A DNA stretch of 37,327 nucleotides from an uncultured Fluviicola sp. GTDB taxonomy: Bacteria > Bacteroidota > Bacteroidia > Flavobacteriales_D > Crocinitomicaceae. The stretch lies in contig CALFOS010000307.1 of NCBI GenBank assembly GCA_937919725.1, positions 1 to 37,327 on the forward strand, written 5' to 3'. The notes under the pieces are model-generated. The model was not told the origin of the DNA, did no database searches, and was given only the letters and a program-made list of their open reading frames with translations. Shown piece by piece: positions 36,101-37,327 of this stretch. The position numbers and the translations under genes were made by a program. Each line of letters starts with the position of its first letter. Positions within the stretch are counted from its first letter, which is position 1.

Positions 36101-36861
36101 TTCGTCTGCCAAATGGACTGATACGTTACTCAACAGGAATGTTTGACTCTGCTGAAGAAGCAATGCCCCGAAGAAGCGATGCACAAACCCGTGGTATCTC
36201 CGACGCCTTCATCGTTGCATACTACAAAGGCGAACGCATCACTGTGGCCCGCGCACGCGCACTGTTGGAAGAAAACGGACCCTTCATTTTGCAATCGAAC
36301 ATCGAGAAGAAAACACCTGTGGAAGTCGTGAAAATTCCCGAGAACGCTCAACGCACCGATTCGGTAACCGTGCGCGTAGTGGAAACGGCACCCATCCAAA
36401 AATCTGACAACAGAAAAGTACAAATTGTTACGAAGTTAAGCTTCGACGAATATCCTCGCGACATCTTAAATCGCTACAATACCGAAGGGAATTTCTACTT
36501 CGACGAAAAGGATGGTAAAGTGAAATCAGAGATTTATTCCAACAAAAAAGCACTTCCGAGGCTTTATAAATTTGAAAAAGACATAGATACGGTGTATCTT
36601 TCGGACAACGAAGTTCAAAACGAGCGAGACAAAAAGCACCTTTTGGTGAATCTTTCTGGCGACAAAGTACCAGGCGATTTAGCCGATTGGCTGCTACGAA
36701 TGAGTTACCAGAAGAAATTTGTTCGCACCAAAGACGGTTTGCAATTGCACATCGAAGGAATTGAACCGAATCGAATTCAGGACTTACAGTACCACATCCG
36801 TGAAGTAGGATTGGAGCCGATTTTGGTTGAACCAGAGGTAGAAGAAATAGAAGATAAATAA
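30145..36861 (+). CDS. 2238-residue TPR/PD40/coiled-coil protein with SPOR-like domains (PorE-like architecture)
   Basis: An exported envelope protein. It starts at GTG 30145, because an in-frame TGA lies two codons upstream; a signal peptide follows (FKHILYVLCLTLVAFNSGAQ). Domains: TPR-like helices ~25-150; PD40/WD40-like beta-propeller ~205-345 (YYSSYGDVGSTGLDIYV; YLYFSSKGHNSMGGFDV); a carboxypeptidase-regulatory-like domain ~350-435; a charged coiled coil ~450-1740 containing ~103-residue tandem repeats that begin near residues 819, 922, 1024 and 1128, with a degenerate copy near 1325; a short hydrophobic stretch ~1770-1790; two SPOR-like domains ~1816-1895 (YRVQVGAFSRP) and ~1958-2035 (YTVQIGVYNRP); and an unassigned C-terminal domain ~2093-2220. 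The first half matches PorE, the peptidoglycan-linked T9SS component, but the OmpA-like domain is absent and the SPOR-like domains may bind glycan instead. The role is inferred. No own promoter is visible. Confidence 0.87.
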   Translation: MRFFKHILYVLCLTLVAFNSGAQTEGEIRKNANELFEKEAYIEATSLFLQLLNLYPTDPELNFKYGTCSLYNDDMQKKDAIKFLVAATQTPTVDPRAFYYRGKALHWNYQFDEAKKYYQIYKDKRGAKDDRYDVDREIEMCANGKKLMIEFTDIIVSEKTQIENDKFFRLYKDMQSIGGDILVTERFQSKLDKKKGHVPIVHYPKGAKAVYYSSYGDVGSTGLDIYVRKKLPDNSWGEPQKLPGEVNTPYDDDFPYLHPNGRYLYFSSKGHNSMGGFDVFLARMNTETTLFERIENVDFAISSPDDDLFYVVDSAFQNAYFASARQSEKGKFHVYRVKVVRIPIQEIIVMGDFTSQINPDNKNIVINVTSIATGSEIGSIVSNKVGKYSFVFPKGGKYNFEIIVEGLQPVTQMIELPFLDEFRPLKQKIIHFREDGMEKVKVINLFDERIEGGEELMSQVLRQKSSLEVNIDKFDADALSKMELEARQAEVIAALGFQGMSAREVQNKLSELVAGDEQRAEEVAKLNAGIANGIIGLSGEIQTTIEERDALLLKAESEKDPTKKYDILLAAERKEVERNSLLNQAIGLQELAEEVDRKFNNSISNDSQMKTVEAEFNRLIIAGKDDEALSYLAEQNTIIEQSKGATTEGMVSKLVDETLVLKKRQDELTNRNNSNSREIDVAQTQKEILESKLPNAKRKDAEHMTEEISTIEKTIQLFEDERRFNQEDIIEINNKLSTIDIKVEVIQSSGNSVLTEIDKRKLADARAALNGQKSNSKDDEIKDQLVQIEKNNPNGFDATKHPVTDPTTDPIASNLMQKEVLSELVPDYAPTKKSIEADLALGELDKQKALQANDQKMKTAAEQRLKVVQTKLKKDPESLSTIQELQLLNDILFDITKAIDERGKRIESLENQTPELAITRQDVIASISPDYKSDVKRIQSNTAMSEKEKLVSMNKLDESLKKTVETRSKKVNDLLEINPSDIELLGEKDLLAEISDDLNAGIDKRNTEIAGVTPTILKPLTSEEVITEVQPNYSTEQQSIEANTSLNAVEKLQQQQKLDQTLISKLKNEQSDTKAKLAADPSNAQLKVREKGLQDALTTTQSQIDERAQTINALTATSSVVDVEATKNVISEEVKADYSERLNAINSSSRPELEKNLERLQLEQEILSRLNERQTQTSAKAANDLANQQLQADLNAFKELILEQEKTVVEQRQASLIAAKSGPIYEETIGAADRKYSIEIGELSSETNPSGEKISTREEALQERLESALAKKKSTLDRKYSVYVDLEVMIFENEIAESEKRAEQARNATTIVSTPTQNETEFVADLRKELLVDRSIEFTQANATVEDALAHETKLKDYQIELETRKLVAQNQLEKSPEDIVLLNQLQWITDEEKAMEKELQRMTVIIGELETGPIAVRKSTQMDPELAQLDANSTDLKAELNKPALSSAEKKEIEKELAQVNAQMVARKNIVQTEEIAIAQQKQDNLNNALQQLGGSNSQSPTVKAATTESEEERKAIEALLVRADKAKSEEEKNYLITQAQNRQDVLNSNLERVVENQEIQNIEETQDITVLSREELEKRKRGFIIEIGELEVRQGRVDDQISTVKKKEIPALEKEKSAIDAQLSLLRKQLVQIESRIDNFNETEPVNRMATVGLDQQISFSEERKIAASDTYKNYREEGEKALEIENEMRILQQDLDKEREELVQLMSAPKSAERDEEIKLSTLRIKALEQKLEQFDTEFKQQMSVADGLLPDDEEEAMKIKNLLVRGVQPIKTAVIAAALLQMPSNGFAIDNEAKSIYSESNPIPVGVKGPSGLTYRVQVGAFSRPIPQDLFKEFNPVSGEKIGTTGIIRYMAGFFNSSETVINARESIKALGYSDAFVVAYCDGERITFGEARRLEETGECVPKGTNIMVLEVSENTAEHMGIPLVNELVELPELSYNQAPGAAKAAPIELKQGLFYTVQIGVYNRPVDDIQLKKLPEILTIRLPNGLIRYSTGMFDSAEEAMPRRSDAQTRGISDAFIVAYYKGERITVARARALLEENGPFILQSNIEKKTPVEVVKIPENAQRTDSVTVRVVETAPIQKSDNRKVQIVTKLSFDEYPRDILNRYNTEGNFYFDEKDGKVKSEIYSNKKALPRLYKFEKDIDTVYLSDNEVQNERDKKHLLVNLSGDKVPGDLADWLLRMSYQKKFVRTKDGLQLHIEGIEPNRIQDLQYHIREVGLEPILVEPEVEEIEDK
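32599..33820 (+). repeat. Protein-level tandem repeats of about 103 residues in the giant coiled-coil protein
   Basis: Four units start at EVLSELVPDY (32599), DVIASISPDY (32908), EVITEVQPNY (33214) and NVISEEVKADY (33526). Each continues with an I-x-(A/S)-N/D stretch, an EK-L helix, a K-x2-L-x2-(D/N)PS or DPES turn and an (I/A)-D-(E/K)-R close. Spacing is 309, 306 and 312 nt. The DNA copies are diverged, so this is an old duplication. Confidence 0.7.
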
Positions 36862-36877
36862 GCATTAAGTGAAAGAC

Positions 36878-37153
36878 ATGAATCCACAAATCGACATTCA
36901 AGACGACGTATTAACGATTGAGAAAGCCGTAGACAAAAAAGACTTGGTTGTGTTCAACGACGACTTCAACACATTTGACCACGTAATCGATGCCCTGATC
37001 AAAGTATGCGAACACGAACCGATGCAAGCTGAACAGTGTACATTTTTGGTGCATTACAAAGGCAAATGTCAGGTAAAACGCGGCGACTACGAAACGCTTG
37101 AGCCTATGTGCGTTGCCTTGCACGACCGAGGAATTACCGCAGAAATTCAATAA
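36878..37153 (+). CDS. clpS: ATP-dependent Clp protease adaptor ClpS
   Basis: A 91-residue adaptor that delivers N-degron substrates to ClpAP. The ClpS core is present: VFNDDFNTFDHVIDALIKVC (with the N-degron-contacting acidic Asp residues and the HVI part of the pocket), then AEQCTFLVHYKGKCQVKRGDYE and LHDRGITAEI. Length is typical. The track starts at GTG 36869; the ATG three codons later is preferred here, but both are possible. It follows the giant envelope gene by 16 nt and precedes the tRNA region; the link with the envelope gene is probably just position. Confidence 0.93.
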   Translation: MNPQIDIQDDVLTIEKAVDKKDLVVFNDDFNTFDHVIDALIKVCEHEPMQAEQCTFLVHYKGKCQVKRGDYETLEPMCVALHDRGITAEIQ

Positions 37154-37168
37154 AATTAATTGGAGTTG

Positions 37169-37199
37169 TTGGTCAACAAGAAAAAACAGTGTATATTTG
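37169..37199 (+). promoter_or_regulatory. Promoter of the tRNA region
   Basis: TTG at 37169-37171, a 20-nt spacer, then TATATTTG at 37192-37199: a full Bacteroidota consensus. It lies 10 nt upstream of the broken tRNA copy and 77 nt upstream of the intact tRNA-Arg. Confidence 0.75.
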
Positions 37200-37209
37200 C
37201 ACTCCAATT

Positions 37210-37250
37210 GGATTCGTAGCTCAACTGTCCCGATAACGATCGGGAAGAGC
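37210..37250 (+). pseudogene. Broken 5' copy of the tRNA-Arg gene, split by a palindrome
   Basis: GGATTCGTAGCTCAACTG followed, after an 18-nt insert, by AGAGC reproduces the acceptor, D-stem and D-loop start of the tRNA-Arg at 37277 (GGCTTCGTAGCTCAACTG, AGAGC), with one change in the acceptor. The three D-loop bases AAT are replaced by TCCCGATAACGATCGGGA. Beyond AGAGC, no anticodon stem, TPsiC arm or matching acceptor strand is found before the real tRNA, so it cannot fold as a tRNA. Confidence 0.7.
37228..37245. repeat. 18-nt palindrome TCCCGATAACGATCGGGA
   Basis: Arms TCCCGAT and ATCGGGA around AACG. It is inserted in the D-loop position of the tRNA fragment and is similar to the core of the palindrome at 13119-13163. 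Confidence 0.75.
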
Positions 37251-37276
37251 AAAGAACTAAAAAGGTTAGAATAAAT

Positions 37277-37327
37277 GGCTTCGTAGCTCAACTGAATAGA
37301 GCACTACATTACGGCTGTAGAGGTTTC
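37277..37327 (+). tRNA. tRNA-Arg (anticodon ACG), cut by the window end
   Basis: Acceptor strand GGCTTCG (37277-37283), TA, D-stem GCTC/GAGC, anticodon stem CTACA/TGTAG with loop TTACGGC, giving anticodon ACG at 37311-37313, which decodes CGN arginine codons after A34 is turned into inosine. The sequence stops after the variable region begins (AGGTTTC), so the TPsiC arm and 3' acceptor strand are outside the window. Confidence 0.85.

Noticed and set aside
37210-37276. Second functional tRNA
   Set aside because: Only the acceptor 5' strand and D-arm are present; no anticodon arm, TPsiC arm or pairing 3' strand is found before the next tRNA.

Overview
The window looks like chromosomal DNA from a Bacteroidota bacterium, most likely a member of Flavobacteriales close to Crocinitomicaceae/Fluviicola (inference). 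The support is: two large secreted proteins with type IX secretion (T9SS) C-terminal sorting domains, promoters with the Bacteroidota -7 element TAnnTTTG, no obvious Shine-Dalgarno sites, the folP / DUF1599 / BT_3928-like / tpiA gene order typical of the phylum, and a TPR-PD40 envelope protein of the PorE type. I see no prophage, transposase, CRISPR array or rRNA. The genes are densely packed, with many 1-23 nt overlaps.

Layout. 0.2-2.3 kb: a T9SS adhesin-like protein behind a well-formed promoter, closed by a bidirectional terminator. 2.4-5.3 kb (minus): a DUF1801 protein, then a NatA/NatB-like ABC exporter operon whose last gene encodes a small secreted protein of six W-containing repeats. 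5.4-7.2 kb (minus): comB-like phosphatase overlapping an S1/P1-nuclease or phospholipase-C-like zinc hydrolase. 7.2-10.5 kb (minus): uvrB, a DUF3817 membrane protein and an acyltransferase-3 protein in one operon. 10.6-13.9 kb (plus): Ca2+/Na+ antiporter, a cystathionine beta-synthase-type enzyme, and a BtuF-like binding protein whose 5' end carries a palindromic element in frame. 13.9-17.0 kb: an unknown membrane-anchored protein (minus), a lysophospholipid acyltransferase (plus), a DUF5522 mini-protein (minus) and a D-cysteine desulfhydrase/ACC deaminase-like enzyme (plus). 17.1-19.8 kb (minus): a 915-residue T9SS protein. 20.0-20.8 kb: folP (minus), divergent with a 10-nt gap from the plus-strand run DUF1599, BT_3928-like, tpiA, prmA, a 1.5-kresidue secreted unknown protein, plsY, and a 2238-residue TPR/PD40/coiled-coil/SPOR-like protein, then clpS. 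The window ends inside tRNA-Arg(ACG), which is preceded by a broken copy of its own 5' part that has been split by a palindrome.

How it fits together. The 20.8-36.9 kb run joins housekeeping functions (folate-linked cluster, glycolysis, ribosomal methylation, phospholipid synthesis) to two very large exported proteins. The 2238-residue protein is the best candidate for a poorly described envelope system: it has the front half of a PorE-like protein, but the OmpA-like peptidoglycan anchor is replaced by about 1300 residues of coiled coil with roughly 103-residue tandem repeats and two SPOR-like domains. A second global signal is that five genes carry TAnnTTTG exactly 4-5 nt before the ATG, which predicts leaderless mRNAs. 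Function calls rest on motifs I can read in the translations; no database search was run.
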